Notes under the pieces: generated by a model | Told to the model about the DNA's origin: nothing | Databases searched by the model: none | What the model saw: the letters and a program-made list of their open reading frames with translations, nothing else | Part shown: positions 40,101 to 55,100 of the stretch, one piece after another | Numbering within the stretch: the first letter of the stretch is position 1 | How the letters are laid out: each line of letters opens with the position of its first letter | Program-made: the position numbers and the translations under genes | From: Deroplatys truncata | Lineage: Eukaryota > Arthropoda > Insecta > Mantodea > Mantidae | Assembly (NCBI GenBank): GCA_030765065.1 | Contig: CM060989.1 | Coordinates: 36,385,501-36,449,500 of the forward strand | Length of the DNA stretch: 64,000 nt | Direction: 5' to 3'

Positions 40101-43100
40101 CAAAAGTAGTCATATAAAATACAATAAAATGCTTCAAAAGTATATAAGGCTCAATAGCAGTAATTACAAAAACCGAAAAATGAAATCAAAACCAGTAATT
40201 AACAAAATCAAATTTCAAAAGGCAGTTACAGTACAGTATATGATTGTTTTTTTCAAATTAAAATAATTTTTTTTTTAATGGAGGCTTTTTAATTACTATG
40301 GTTCTTAGTGTCCCATTCTATACTGGGTGTGAAAGACCAGCAATTTTGCTCAGAGGGCTCTTTATTAGGCTTGAGGTTCTTTTACATGCTGTAAATCTAT
40401 GACATGGGACCTGTGCAACTAGCAACTTAAAATAGGGAGGATGCTCCCTGAAACCAATCTTGAAAATTCTCATGTAAATGGAGTTTTATTGTGTTTAAAA
40501 TTTTTTGACTCAATTTTAAGATAACAAACCTGTATCTGGTTAAGTTCAGGTCATCATACTTTCCAATGATGTTTAATCTTGGTAGATAGTTTTACTCCAC
40601 TGTCTCATTTTGCAAAGTCTAGTCACAGCAGCCCGCCCATGACTCCATACATCCATTTTGCAAAGATGGTCTGTCTTTAATGTACTCTCTGAGGTAGACC
40701 GACACAAGTCCCGGTTTATGACTAAGAAAATTGATGGTCAGTTGTAAATCCACCGGAAGCAGCAAGTTGGTCCGGACCAAGATCAACTATGAACACCACC
40801 CAAAGAGACCAAGGCCTTTATATTTCTTGTGGGTAAGCAGCATGCTATCCAGTGTATTGGCATCAAGTTGAAGTATTTCTTTCAAGGTGCCCTTAATTAA
40901 TATATCAGCCTGAGAAAGAAATTTTGCTGGTGTTTTATTAAGAAGTGTTGTCTGAAATTTGTAGATTAAAGTAGGGCATATGAAATCGGAGAGAATGTTA
41001 AATTTCTGGTGAGGTTGCAACAAAGGTGTAGATGCTAGCATATCAAGCTTTTTCTTTAATTTTTCCATGGTCCTTGATGCATCAAATGTAGAAGAACTGA
41101 CACCCAAGTATGTGTTCCCTCTGGAGCAACTGATTTTATTTTCTTAGCTCAATCTGAACAGTTTGTAATTAATGATTTCATTTTTTACTGAAATACATTT
41201 GCACTTAATTAATATTAATTTCTAAAGCATTACTATTTGCATAATACTTGAATAAGCTAGTAATAGTGATGTGAATTTAAATTTATGGAAAAAACTGAAT
41301 CAGAAGCTGAAGCACATCATTTACATTTTTTGTGCCTTTACCAGTTTCGAGAGCTACTTGCTCTCATTGTCACAAGTGACCAACTGGCTCCTGGAGGTGT
41401 TGTCAGGTGTGCAGTTGTTTGTGGCGACATCTAGCAGTGGAGTGATGAACTTCCATAGTGTATTTGGTGGTGATAATTCAAAATTCATTAACCGGTGTTC
41501 ATGTTTTATGAATAAAATTTTTTCCAAATATCCAAATCTGCTGTGTATTTTGTAGGTTTTAAGAATGTTATGTTCGGCGTGATAATGTGATTGGATGTCC
41601 AAAAGTAATGTGAAATGCAGATTTATCCATCTGTTTGTATTTGATGCACCTCATATGTTCCTTCAGAGCAACTGATTTGATAAATTTCTACTTTTTTAAT
41701 TAATATTTTAGAAGCTTTGTAACAATGAAGGCAACATTCAGTACTCAAGTATTAGGAGTCAAATTTGGGACATGTTTGCCTCACTTATTCTAATTCATGT
41801 TTCAGAAGCTTTTGTTTCCATCATTAGCTGCAGTTCAACTGGCGGCGCTGGGGCCGTCTTCATTCTTGTCTCTGGTAGATGGCATAATGAATTTAGTATA
41901 TAGATGTCCGGAGGCAGTTCATAACTCTGTGTTTGTGGATGAAAATCTTCTCTCCCATACAGCTAGTTCTAGAGGATGGTTTACTTCTTTTAGTAATTCG
42001 GAGTTTGTTCTATTTCGTGGTTGGTTTCCCAAAATTGTACTGCAATGGCTGATTTGTCTGTTTATAATTTGGTACGGATGTTTATGTTGCACTTGTTTTT
42101 ACAGATGTATACTTTATTCCATTCTTGGCAGTTTATTTTGTATAACCCAGGTTTGGAAGATTTTGGTACTTGATTTTTGGAAGGTGCTCTCTACAGGTTT
42201 TTCAAGTTGAGAGCACTTCTGAGCATTTCTATAGAATACAATCAGCTATAAAACAAGTTCTACATAATAGATATATTCTTAATGGAAACTGTGGCAACTT
42301 ACCTCTTCTAAGATATTTATTGGCATTTTCCACTTTTTCTATTTTAGCTTCTGCATCCTGTAACACAGAATTAACTGTACAGTGAGAAGCAAGAAAAGGT
42401 TTGCATGTAACAAACTACTGCAGAGCTGTTTCTCAACTTGCACAGCACATTATGTCACCTTGATTAGGGCTTACAGTGTTTCACAGGACAACTTACAAGG
42501 TGTGATCAAAAAGTAACGGGAATTTGTTTTTCCTTAAAGAATTATTTAATCATCAACATCAACTCTGTCCCCTTCAAAATAATCCCCCTCAGATATAATA
42601 CACTTGTGCCAGCACTTTTTCCAAACTTGGAAGCACTTCTGGAGCTCACTTTTTGTTATGGTGTTTAGCTCCTTCAGCGATTCTTTTTTATCTCATCAAT
42701 GGTGGCAAAACATCGTCCTTTTATGGTTCACTTCAGTCTTGTGAATAGAGAGATCTCGCAGGGTGGGGGGGGGGGGGTGGCGAATACAACGGTTGAGGCA
42801 GCATTGCGGGTTTGTTTTTGACAAAAAAATCACAAACAAGCATTGAGGTGTGAGCGGGTGCATTATCATAATGCAATTTCCACAAGTGGGTTTGCCACAA
42901 TTCTGGTTGTTTTCTTCGCACTGCTTCACGCAAACGGCGTATAACTTCCAGCTAGGGGGTCCAGGGCGGTCGTTGTCTTCAACGTCTTCTCGACCCTCTT
43001 TGAAACCACTCGTAAACTCTTGTCTTACTCATAGTAGATTCGCCAAAAGCCACAGTCAACATTTTGAATGCGCTGCTTTATTCCAAAATTTAATGCACAT

Positions 43101-46100
43101 TCTTTGATTCATCCTTTTCAAAAGTAAAAATTTGCCAAGCACTCTAAAACACGTATAACTTTTTAGACTGTCAACAATAAACTAAACATTCAAAACAGCT
43201 GAAAATGCAAACATACCTCAGGAGCATGTGTACCAACAAAATAAAACAAAAGTTTTGAACATCAGATGTATAAAACTTGCAAAATTAAAACATTCACATT
43301 ATTTTTTGATCACACCTTGTATACTGATTGTATGGTGATTTCACTCTAAGAACATGTTGCCATGTAAACAATGCATAAAATATACCCCTCCAACTTATTG
43401 CTCTGATTGGAACTACTTTTGTAACCACAGGGCACTGGGAACTGTCCCCCTATAATCTCTTCACATGGCAAAGTTTTAGAAACGCTATACTCTTTAAATA
43501 ACTAATGCAGACAGCACTGTAAAAATTACACACAAATAAGAAATATAAATATCAGTATACAAAAATAAAATATTCACGTAACTAATCTGAAAGAGGTTAC
43601 ATTCCTTCCTGGTAAAAAACCAACAGTTCCAATGTGTAACAATGGGCATCCTCTTTTACCTGTTTGGAATTTTTAGTCCAGTATTAGGCCCAACAGAAAT
43701 GCTTGCTTTTTACTCGTAGTGCAGAGTCTACCCAATTCCTTTCTATTTGTGAGCCCTTCATTTATAAATGTTTGATTGAGAAAATACAGTTTTGCCCTTC
43801 CTGCCTGTGTGCGCAAATTTTCCTGAGGTAGTCTCTTTGCCATAATGTCTCCCGATCTACAATGATGTTCTTGATGTTTCTTTTGCAGAATTGAAAACCT
43901 ATTTCAAGTAACAGCTTATAAACAGATGTTTTCTCTAACATAGGAAGGTCAGGGTCAGCTTTCACAAATGAAAGCACTTTGTTGATTGTAAAAGAAATGA
44001 CGCACTGCACTCGAACTTCATATTGAACTTCTAGCACTGGTTTTTGTTTCCTAGATCTTTCAGCCATGGATAACTTGCCTTTACTTAACCTTTCACTGCA
44101 TGCAGAATGAATGCTTAACGCACACACACACACCAGTAAGCTCTGCTGTCAAGTTAGCAATATCCTTAACAGCTAACATGAGATACTTCTAGTTCTCTCA
44201 GAGCTTGTGACAAGCATACAGAATAATAAGTTTCTCACCTACTGTTAAAGGCTTCCTCAGCTATGTTCCACATACTGAACGTGTGGGGCCATGATGGTTT
44301 ACTAAACCACCCCACCTTCCCACTTCAGGAACTTAACACGAGGAGGCCAGGCTGTGTATTTTGTTTGCTCAATTTCTGATTAAGTACAGTTTGATGACTT
44401 ATTTTAGACTCAAGTTGCTGTAGTTGTACATAATTGTTAAACATAAGTTTATTAGGTATTACAGATAAGATCCACTAGTTTCTATTAGTATGTACTTAGC
44501 AAACTACTTTGTGATCAATGTGCTGTTTAGGATGGCAAAGCAAAGTGCGCACACTCTTGATTTATATCAGGACCTAGTCTATGGCCGTGTCTACCATCGT
44601 CATTAAACAAACCCTTCAGCTTACTGCGGTAAGAATTTGACCGGGGTAATCACCGCACAGTGGTGCACGAATGTTCACCGCAGTTTAGGTGACCATGGTT
44701 GAGCGCACCATTCATTGCAGGTGAACTCTACTGAACGCACCCAGATGTACATCATATCATCTGTTTTTCACTTGTTCTACCGCTTTGCTGAAGCATGTAG
44801 TTCAGCGTGCAATGGAGGAAAACAAATTCAGACCCAAGTTTCTCTATTACGTTATTAAATCCAACATCAATTCTTAAGAAAAGATAGAAAGTACAGAGAT
44901 AGAAGCAATAACTTTAAGATGGACACGTGGGAAAATCTGGTCTTACAATTGAGCAGAAAAATAGTTGAATATAGACTTTTTTCTTTCTTTCCAACCTGAC
45001 TAAATTCCAGTTAGCTTAGCCGATATTCCTGAAAGACAGGCAGAAAAAAGAAAGAAAGAAAAAAAAAAAAATATTCCCAAACAAGATTTGAACCCGGAAC
45101 CTCTTGTATAGGAGGTGCACACGCTTCCCCGACACTATGACGACGACTTCAGATTTTGCACTGAGCTCTTCAGGCTACCGGATACCTATATCTGTGCAAT
45201 TAATGTTCTTAATATTCCTGAAAACGTAGTAATTGCATTAAATCCATTCTTTACTCTCCTTATTTCTGCCTTGTTGTTGGAACTATGCTTCAACTGATAT
45301 AAATATATGTAATGCCGTGATTGTGTGGATTTTCGTTACGTCTTGGGTCAGTATATATAAGGTACCTGTCTCACAAAGAGGCCTTAAAGCATTAAAAATT
45401 ATAAAGTATATTAAAGTAACTTTATCAGGATGTACTTATTGGCGAAAATGGAGTGTATTTATTCATTGGGAATTCTAACCTATACCGTTCTGAAATTTAA
45501 CATTTCAGCACAAGTAAAGTTGAAATAATTGAAGAAAACCAGCCGTTCATGGTCAGTCAGATTTAAACGCGGTAAAATCCTCAATAAACTTTTACCAGCA
45601 TTGATGCACCACAAATGACCATTCACCGCAGTAAAGTCCATGTTTTACCATGGTAAAATCTTGATCAAGAATGGCGCACACGTCCATTAAAGTGAAGCCC
45701 AAATAGCACATTTGATCTTATAAATTGGGAGAAACTCATCCCAGAATTACCCTATATTAAAGTTTTAAATCCAGTAGAAAAGAAAATACTTACCTTGACC
45801 TTCTGCTCAAGTTCTGCAAGTTCAGAAGTGGAGTCAGGTATTCCTATACCAATGTACTCATACATTTCCAATAGCAGCTTAGTCAGTTTATCCTCTGATG
45901 TCTGCATATCATTTGTGAACTCTGCACGCAGTTCTTGGACTTCTGCTAATGTCTCCTCAAATGATTCAGTCAGCAATTCTATTTCATGATTTAATTCTTC
46001 AAGGGCCTTGGATAAAATACAAAAGTAAGTAAGAGAAAGAAATAACTATATGCCCCAATGTATATAAAGAATGCTGACTGGAGATTACACTGAAGATGTA

Positions 46101-49100
46101 TTACTCTGATCTCAGATAAATAGATACAAGTTAATTTTTATTCCAGGTTCACTAAACAATTTAAAATAGAGTTGAAGGTTGTTACACTACATCACTAAAA
46201 GGTATTTACTTTGAACGCATTCCGGGAGAATGGTTTGCTCCCATCATCAGCATGTTTCCAACTGATTTTGCTGGTTATTGTCTGGGAATGTGTGTGGTTA
46301 GTGGTGTTCTCTAAGTGTTGGGTTGATGAACTTCCAAATTCTGCTGAGTGGCGGTAGTTCGAAAAGCATTAGGCGATTCCTGTGTTTGACAATATGTATT
46401 TTTTCCCAGATATCCAATTCATTGCTGCTGTTGATTGGTTTTAAGTGTTTTATGTTTGGAGTGATTTCATGGTTTGAAGACCAGAAATGATGCGCTACTG
46501 CTGATTTATCTGTCTGTTTTTGGTAAATGCATCGCATATGCTCTTTAAGTCTTATCTCAAGATTTCTTTTAGTTCTTCCTATGTATACCAGGTTACAGTC
46601 ATTACAAACTATTTGATATATATCAACTGATTTATCATTGGGGATAGGGTCTTTTGTTCTGTTGCATAGTAGTTTCTGTATATTGTGGTTATTCTGTGGA
46701 GACAGGGTGGTGATGTATTTCTTGAAAATCCCTTGAAATTTATGATGTGTCCAAGGGTGGTAAGTAAACTTTCTATATGCTTGTGGTTTTTGTTGTCTGA
46801 GTAAAGTAGTCATTTGTTGGATGTATTTCTGTCTTTCAAACTTTATCTTATCTATTGTTTTCTTCTGATACCCATTCATGGTGCCTATGTGGACAATGTG
46901 TTGGTATTCTTTCTGGTATTCCTCTTTCTCCAATGGTATATGTACTAATCTGTTTGTAATGCTATTTAAAATTGTATGTTTGTGGCTTGTAGGATTGTAG
47001 CTATTGTTTTTAATATAATTTTACTGTGTGAGTTGGTTTCCTGTAAATGCCGAACGTTAGTTTGTAACCAGAAAGAATACCAACACTTTATCCACATAGC
47101 CACCATGAATAGATACCAGAAAAAAAAAAAACAATAGATAAGAAGATAAAAAGTTTGAAAGACAGAAATACATCCAACAAACTACTACTTACTACTTTAC
47201 TCAGACAACAAAAACTACAAGCATATAGAAAATTCACTTACCACCCTTGGACACATAAATTTCAAAGGATTTTCAAGAAATATATCACCACCCTGTCTCC
47301 ATAGAATAACCACACTATACAGAAACTACTATGCAACAGAACAAAAGACCCTATCCCCAACGATAAATCAGTTGGTATATATCAAATAGTTTGTAATGAC
47401 TAACCTGGTATACATAGGAAGAACCAAAGAAACCTTGAAATAAGACTTAAAGAGCATATGAGATGCATTTACCAAAAACAGATGGATAAATCAGCAGTAG
47501 CACATCATTTCTGGTCTTCAAACCATGAAATCACTCCAAACATAAAACTCTTAAAACCAATCAACAGCAGCAATGACTTGGACATCTGGGAAAAAACACA
47601 TCATTAAACACGGAAATCACCTAATGAATTTCGAACTACCGCCACCCAGCAGCCTTAGGAGGTTCATCAACCCAGCACCAGAGAACACCACTAACCACAC
47701 ACAATCACCAGATAGTAACCGACAAAATCAGTTGGAAACAAGCTGACAATGGGAGCAAATCGTTCTCCCGAAACATGTTCAAAGTAAGAACCTTTTAGTG
47801 ATGTAGTGTAACAACCTCCAACTCTCTTTATTTTAAGTTATGACACATCACTGGTACTAGCTTCACAATATTCAAAATTAATCATTAAACAATGCTTATC
47901 ACAATAGTTGAAGATCAGCATTCACAGTCAATATTTTATCAGTTTTTTCTTGCACTGAATACTGTTATACAAGCTACAAGGAGCAAAAGGCTGAAAAGAT
48001 AAAGGGAAGTCTTCTGTAAATGTCTTTATGGAGATAGAAATCGAAATTATATATGAATATAATGGAATAAAAAGAACGGAGAAAAGAAAAAAGAAAGATA
48101 TGTGCAACAATCATTCTTTGTGTATTTTTTATTCAACATCCTATTTCTTGTATCTCCAGTACCAAGAATTCATTTGTTCAGCTTGAATTCTGGTTTAACT
48201 ACTTCTATCTAAGATCAACTGTTTTATACACTTGACCTAAAAGAGGTACAGGGTAAAAATGAAGGTCAATTCCCTATTCTGACAGCTTGTTGAGATGCAC
48301 AAATCTTTGCTAGAGCACTGAGTAATGAAAATTATATTAGTGTTTTTGCACTATACTATTCATCATTTTTATACTAGAAAGCCATATATAAGGTTTCCAG
48401 AAGTATAATATTAATGGTTGTAGGCGCTGGGATAGTGCAGTGGTTTTGTTTCTGGCTCTCGTACTTAGGGTCTGATCAATTCCCTGGTCTGAGGTGGAAA
48501 TTTTAAGTCGGCCCTATCCACACCTTCACCTCTGACTTGCTCATGTGAAACATGCCCAAAACCCAACATGGTTCAGCATCCGCAGTAAACGCTGTACGTC
48601 CAATGACAATTGTTGTTGCATCTTTTTAATTCAGAATAATTCCATTTTATATTCTAATATTTTTCAGCACTTACTCATTAACAGATGGTGCTTATAATAA
48701 TTCAATCCATGAATGTTACAAATATACTCTTTACTATGTAATACTAGTGTAGGATTATTTGCCAAAAATATTCTCTGAAATTTTTATTTACATCCTTTAG
48801 AAAATAATCTAATGTATTACATTCACATGGCTGTCTGTACCTACTTTTTTACGAACTATTCTTACAAAAGAACTATTCTTCTATCTACTTCTTAAATGAC
48901 ATAAATATTGACAGAAATTCTTTTATTACACATTTTGTTGTTGGTACATGGGGAATTAAGAGGTTTAAGCCATTGTCAGATGTTTAAAAAGTGGATAGCT
49001 ATGTGATGGCTTTGAAATTCCAGTCTTTGTATCATGACGAGAAACATGAATAGCAACTTGGCACTTAACGTAGTATTTGAAAATTCAAACCAATAATAAA

Positions 49101-52100
49101 GAATATCTTGAAAATGGTTAATGCCACAAAATATTTAACATAACAAGGTCTACAGTTTTTGCACATTAAGATTTTGTCTCTTAGCAGTTTATGAATCACA
49201 TAAAGTCATTCAGAATGAAGAGAACTTCAGGTTATTTGCAGAAAATTCAAGATAAACATTTTATTTCTTATACAAATTTCTTAAACATAGGGTATTTTAA
49301 TCAAAATTGTTAAAAGCTATTTTTGAGAAAATAAAAGATAAGAAAAACATTTTAATATAAAGCGTAATTTGGGTGGTGGAGTTTCTTGAAATCTTTATGT
49401 CGCATCCTTGGAATATGAACTTAAATATCAAGCTTGGTATCTTTCTGGCATCTGGTTTCTGACACAGTTTTTCTTTTTCTTTTTTTTGGGAGGGGGGCCT
49501 TCAAAACACATATATTTCCAGTGATATCTTAATATCAAAATTTAGGGTAGAATGCAATTTTTCCAAACTTATTATAGGTAAGTAGTAAAGAAAATAACAT
49601 GGCATTAATAAACTGGGCTTGCTTGCTTTCTTATTTTTTTCTGAAGTTCCTGCTAAATGTAGAAGGAATAAGGTAGAAGACGGTAATACCTTCTGAGGCT
49701 ATTAGAGAATTATAATTATAATGAAGACGTAATCCTATGGTTTAGAAAAGCATTAAGTCAATTTCAGTGAAGATTTTGTGCATCTCTCAAACCAATGTGT
49801 TTCACATAAAATAATTGCATGTATTCTTCCAAATATATGCTGCAGAAAATTGTTCTGTACAACAATTCAAAGTGATAGCTTTTTAATTAGAGGCAAATGC
49901 ATTTAATCATTCTAAACACTTCACCTACTGTAATTTGCAGCTCCTTCAGCGTTTCTGTATTTATTAATCAAGAATATAACTTTACCTTCAGGGATTCTGT
50001 TTTAAGATCTTCAATTTCTTCAGATTTGGAATCCAGAATGCTATACAGGCCCTCAAATTGTTTGTGGCATATATTTAATTTATCCTCTGCATCTCTTAGA
50101 TCTGCTGTCTGAAATAAGTGTTCAATCAGGGATCATTAGTGTAACATCAAGGAGCAGGTAATCATTAAAAAACTAAAAAAACAGTGTAAGAATACTGCTG
50201 TTTTTTCCAATACTTCTACTTTTGATAGCAGTTCTAGGTAGAGAATCTGACCAATATGGACAGCAAAAAAACCCAACATAGGAGTATAGAAAAAAATCTG
50301 TGTAATATTCACAATACTTTCTCTACTCACTCTTCTATAAACTACTCTAACAAAAGCTTATTATTCTAGCTACTTCTTGTTAATTCAAATAAACTTTCAA
50401 TTCACATTTTATTGTGCAATACAGTAGATAAAGTGATAATCAGAATTTTAAAGAACGTGCTGCTATGTGACACCTTTGAAATTCCATGGTCATTGCATAA
50501 CCATGAGAAAAAAAAAACCAGGAGATTCCCAGAACATTATGAGTAAGTTTCAAACTAATAACAAGCAATATCTTGGAAATAATTAACTACACCTTAAAAT
50601 TTTATTTGATATAATTATGTACTTTAATGTGAGCCAATTATGGTTCTGTTTTCAAGGAGTAGCTGTTTAAGCAGAGATGACTGCAGTTGCTTAACGCTTC
50701 TGTAATGATGAACTAAAATTTTCGGTCTCTGCTCAAAACTACATCGGCAGCCTGATTAACAGTCAGTAACCTGCTCCACCAAATACCAACCGCGCTCACC
50801 AGGTTGCGTCCTCTCTGCCAGCATAGATAGCGCTTATGCAGTGTCAACGTCATCACCACCTGGCCTTTCCGGTGTCCCTCGAGCGATACGCTCTAACATA
50901 GAAGACAGTGTGTTACACACTTAGTTCTCGATGACCAATGAAGAACTTTCTTGAGCTTCTTGTCTGTGAACGGCCGTCTCCACACTTTTCGGCCTTGTCT
51001 AAATTTACACATATATTTTTCGGAGTAAGTAAACTTCTAAATTCTTTCTAGTGCATGGAGCAGCAATTAAAATCTTATCAAAGAGAGTTCGTATTGGAAT
51101 ATCACATGTTAAATTCTATTTAAAATGGCAAATCTTTGTGCGAGCACAAAGCAAAAATGCTATGTATTTCAATTGTAATTTATTAATGTTCCTAGACTTG
51201 AATGTGAATATATTCAGTGCTTTGGCGGCTGCAAGAATTATTAATTTCATTTATAGTTGTATTAAATCCTTACTTTGTTTTCCTTTAACTTTATTTGTAG
51301 TACAAAGATCATTACTCTGGAGGAATGCTTTATTTCAATGCATTCTAGACTGGGCCCGGCATTTTACTTTTTAGTTAACTTTTTTTATTAAAAATTTGTG
51401 GCATTCTACGCATTGACTATATTTAAATCGACTTTGCAAGAATGTTACAAATGAGACCTACACTCAGAAGATTCAGAACATACATTTTATTTGTTAAGGT
51501 AGTTTGTGGTGGGTAGATTTGTTGAAAGATGCTTAGCCTTTTGTTTCTGAGTCTCTCACTTTTACTCACTCACGCATGCACATGTGCACCTTTTTCTAAA
51601 AATGCTTTTTCTTTTATTCATTTATTCAGAGTGTCTCAAAACATGTATTTCCAGTGAAATCCCACTATTGAAATTTTGAGTGGAATGCAATACTTCCTCT
51701 ACTTATTATAGGTAAGTAGTAAAGAAAGTAAAAATTTGTTACTAAAGTGAATCAGTATATCAGACTAATTTTATACAATATATGGACATAAACACGCAAA
51801 GACTTTGCAACACTGTATTCCTTATATAACCATGAAATAGGTGCATAACCAGGTGTATGGAAGAGGAAGTGAGATAACTCAGCTTGTCTCCTCATTTAAT
51901 ACCATACATGCTACCTGTCACTGACGGCCAAAATCCTGAAACAGCTATAGTTTATTTAGCTTAGTTTGTCTTTTCAAAAAAATCTGTTACATTCACATGA
52001 TTTTCCCTACTCTTGTACAAACCATTTTTACAAACACTTTTTCTCCATCTACTTCATGTTAATCGATATAAAAATTAGCAGAAACTATTGTATTGCTAAT

Positions 52101-55100
52101 TTTCTTGTGGGTGCAAGGGGGGCTTTAAGCAATAGTCAAATCTTTTAAGAGCTGGTTGCTATGTGGAGCATTCCATTCTCTTTGCATGTCCAGGATATAT
52201 ATAAAAATTAATAACGAATTCCCATTTGAGAAAAAGTATAAGCATTGGAAAATTCAAACAAATAACAAGGAATATCTCGGAAATGGTTCACTCCACAAAA
52301 AAGATGTATATGACAAAAACTGTGTGTTTTAACGAGATCTACAGTTTTTGTGTTGTAAAACTTTGTCTATCTCTTACGGTTTACCAGTTATGCAAAATTC
52401 ACTCAGAATGAAGATGACTTTTGGGGACATTCCCAGAAAATTCAAGATATACATTTCATTTGCCATTAAAGTATCTTAAACATGTGATATTTTAATAAAA
52501 ATCGTTACAGCCATTTTTGAGAAAATCAAAATTTTCGAAAAATGTTCCATGTAAAGGGTAGTCTGGGGTAGGGGGATTTTCTTGAAAATCTTCATGTCAC
52601 ATCTTTGAAAGTTTGGTATTTATCCAACTTTTCATTTTTAAGTTTTACTGTTCACAGACACACATCCACACAGACATTTGTTTCTAAAAATGCTTTTTTT
52701 TTTTTTTTTAATTCAGGAGACCTCAAAACGTATTTCCGGTGAAATCTCAATATCAAATTTTTGGGTGGAATGCAATACTTCCCCTACCTACTATACGTAG
52801 TAGGGAAAGTAAAAAGCAGTGAATATGAATTCTTGTTCCTTAAGGTTTATTGGTATTTATTTTGAGTGTGTCTTTTTATTATGCTGTGTAAGTAAGTGTA
52901 TACAAACATGCTTAATTGTTTTTTTCTTGTATAAGAATGCAATAGCAAAGGATGGTATTATTCTCCAAATACAGAATGACTAGTCCAATAGAAAGGTAGG
53001 TCAACGGTTGACAGGTAGCTGAGGTGTGAACAAGAGCCTATTCGCTCTACATCAAAGCAGTGATGAGCGAGGTGTAGTAAACTGATTCATAACAATTTAT
53101 GCTTACCTTATCTTCGTAGTTCTTCTCTAGGTCTCCTAATTCCTTAACTACTAAGTTATGGGTTTCTTCTAATTGTTCGTAGTCTTCTTTGGCATCTTTT
53201 ATAACTTCCTTCAAATCCTGAAACATAACACAAATAAATAAAATTATGTTTGTTGCAAATATAACTTATTCAAAGATAACTGAAAATTCAAAATGTTGCT
53301 GTATTATAAAAGCTCTTGAGAACTGTACAAATTGTGCTACAGTTTTATTGAAATGGACAGAAAGATTAATAAAGGCTGGTTCACAATAAACCGAAAATGG
53401 AAAGTAAAACAAAACACAACAGGAATCAAAGCAGCATACAAGATTTTGGCTCACTGTAGCCTGATGAGAACAGGAATGCATAGCAATAACTAAGTGGAAA
53501 GTAGATTTCCGGCACTGCTATTTGATTTGTTTCTAACTGCCAATGACATTTTTTCACCTGCTTCCAATTCAGCCAACATAATGAGAATTGGCTCAATGTC
53601 AAAATTCAATTTTTCTAAATACAGATCCATTACTATTTCCGATTCCTGTAATTATACATAGCTTTCATAGTACATTAAAGCTGTTTGCTGTTCCTTGTTA
53701 ATTTTTACCAGTTTTTGCTGTTCTTTATAGCTTTTGAGACAATAGCAAGTTTTCAGTTAACACTTTCACTGGAAGAACCAAAATGCAATTGTTCTGTGGG
53801 TCAAGATCTGAGGTTGGGATGCACATATGCTGGAATTTATTCCAGCTTGTGACTAAACAGAGTTCCAGGGCTATTTTATGTCACAGCCACCTTGAGTAAT
53901 CTCTACAATGAAGAGTCCAATATGCACAACATGGATCTAATTTGCCATGCCCAGAATGGGAATAGGAAAGTTAAAAGTCGGCCAAGCCTTCTTTCCTGTT
54001 ACGACAGTTTCTTGTTAATTGTGAACGCTCGCATTACAATACATGTATTTTAACTTTGTTTTCATTCTGGTTCCCATTCTTGGTTATCCCGAACCACCCT
54101 TCCATCCCAATTTATTTTCTGCTGAGACATGATGGTATATGTATATGTTGGATACTTGTGCCCTATTCTCAGATCTGTAGCTCAGCGATGGACATCACTA
54201 GCCAGGATTTCGAATCCTTGCTTCGTTATAATCAAGTCTGTGGTAAACGATGGGGTGGACCCATGTAAAATAAACAGTGACTGACTGACACTAACTTTGT
54301 TACCACTGTAGCCGAACACATGCTTACAATTTATTTTAAAAAGGCAAACAAATTCTTTGTGTTTTTTTTTGTTTTTTTTTTTAATTTTAGGAAATGCTAA
54401 TATCAAACTTAAAGAAATTAATCCTTGCAAGTCAATTTTTTATCCAACTTCCAACAACGCATAGGTATACATAATGCCATATAGCAGCACTGGGCAGTGA
54501 AGGTTTAAATTAACTCACACTGTAGTATGGCGCATTATCCATTAACGATGACAGTATTTAGGCATAATTTGGGGAGAACCTTTTCAAATCAGATTTCAAA
54601 ACATTACCATTCATTTTTTCGTGATAGTCTCCAGTTGTTTTGGAAACAAACACAAGCTCCCCATTCTTAACAAAACCATCTTCACTTCCTATGTGCAGCA
54701 CTATCAGGTGCATATCCTTCCCCATATGATCTTTAAGGCCTGCACTTAAACCCGACTGAAATGTTTGCTGCTTTGGTTTTATGGTGGTATAAGTCCATGC
54801 TTTTCCTATTGTGTCCGTCATGAGCCCACCTTCCGTGCTTTTCAAAGTTCTTTTATTTTACGGAGAAAATCTCTCTGCCATAAAATAATGCCATCTCTGT
54901 CCACTATAATGCTCTTTCTTTGTTTGCACACAAACTGAAAACCAGTTACTAGCAGCAGTTTGTGGAAGGAAGATTGTATTAAATCTGGAAGGTCAGGATC
55001 GGAGTTAACCACAACAGCACTATTTTTAAGGTGGGGGGCTCCTATTAGCAAAGAAGTGAACCTTATGGTGGATTGCTGACCTCACAAAAAACATCCAAAA

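Noticed and set aside
41797..42210. 137-codon plus-strand open frame rich in hydrophobic residues
   Set aside because: The opposite strand carries recognisable PLE endonuclease text, so this is its shadow.
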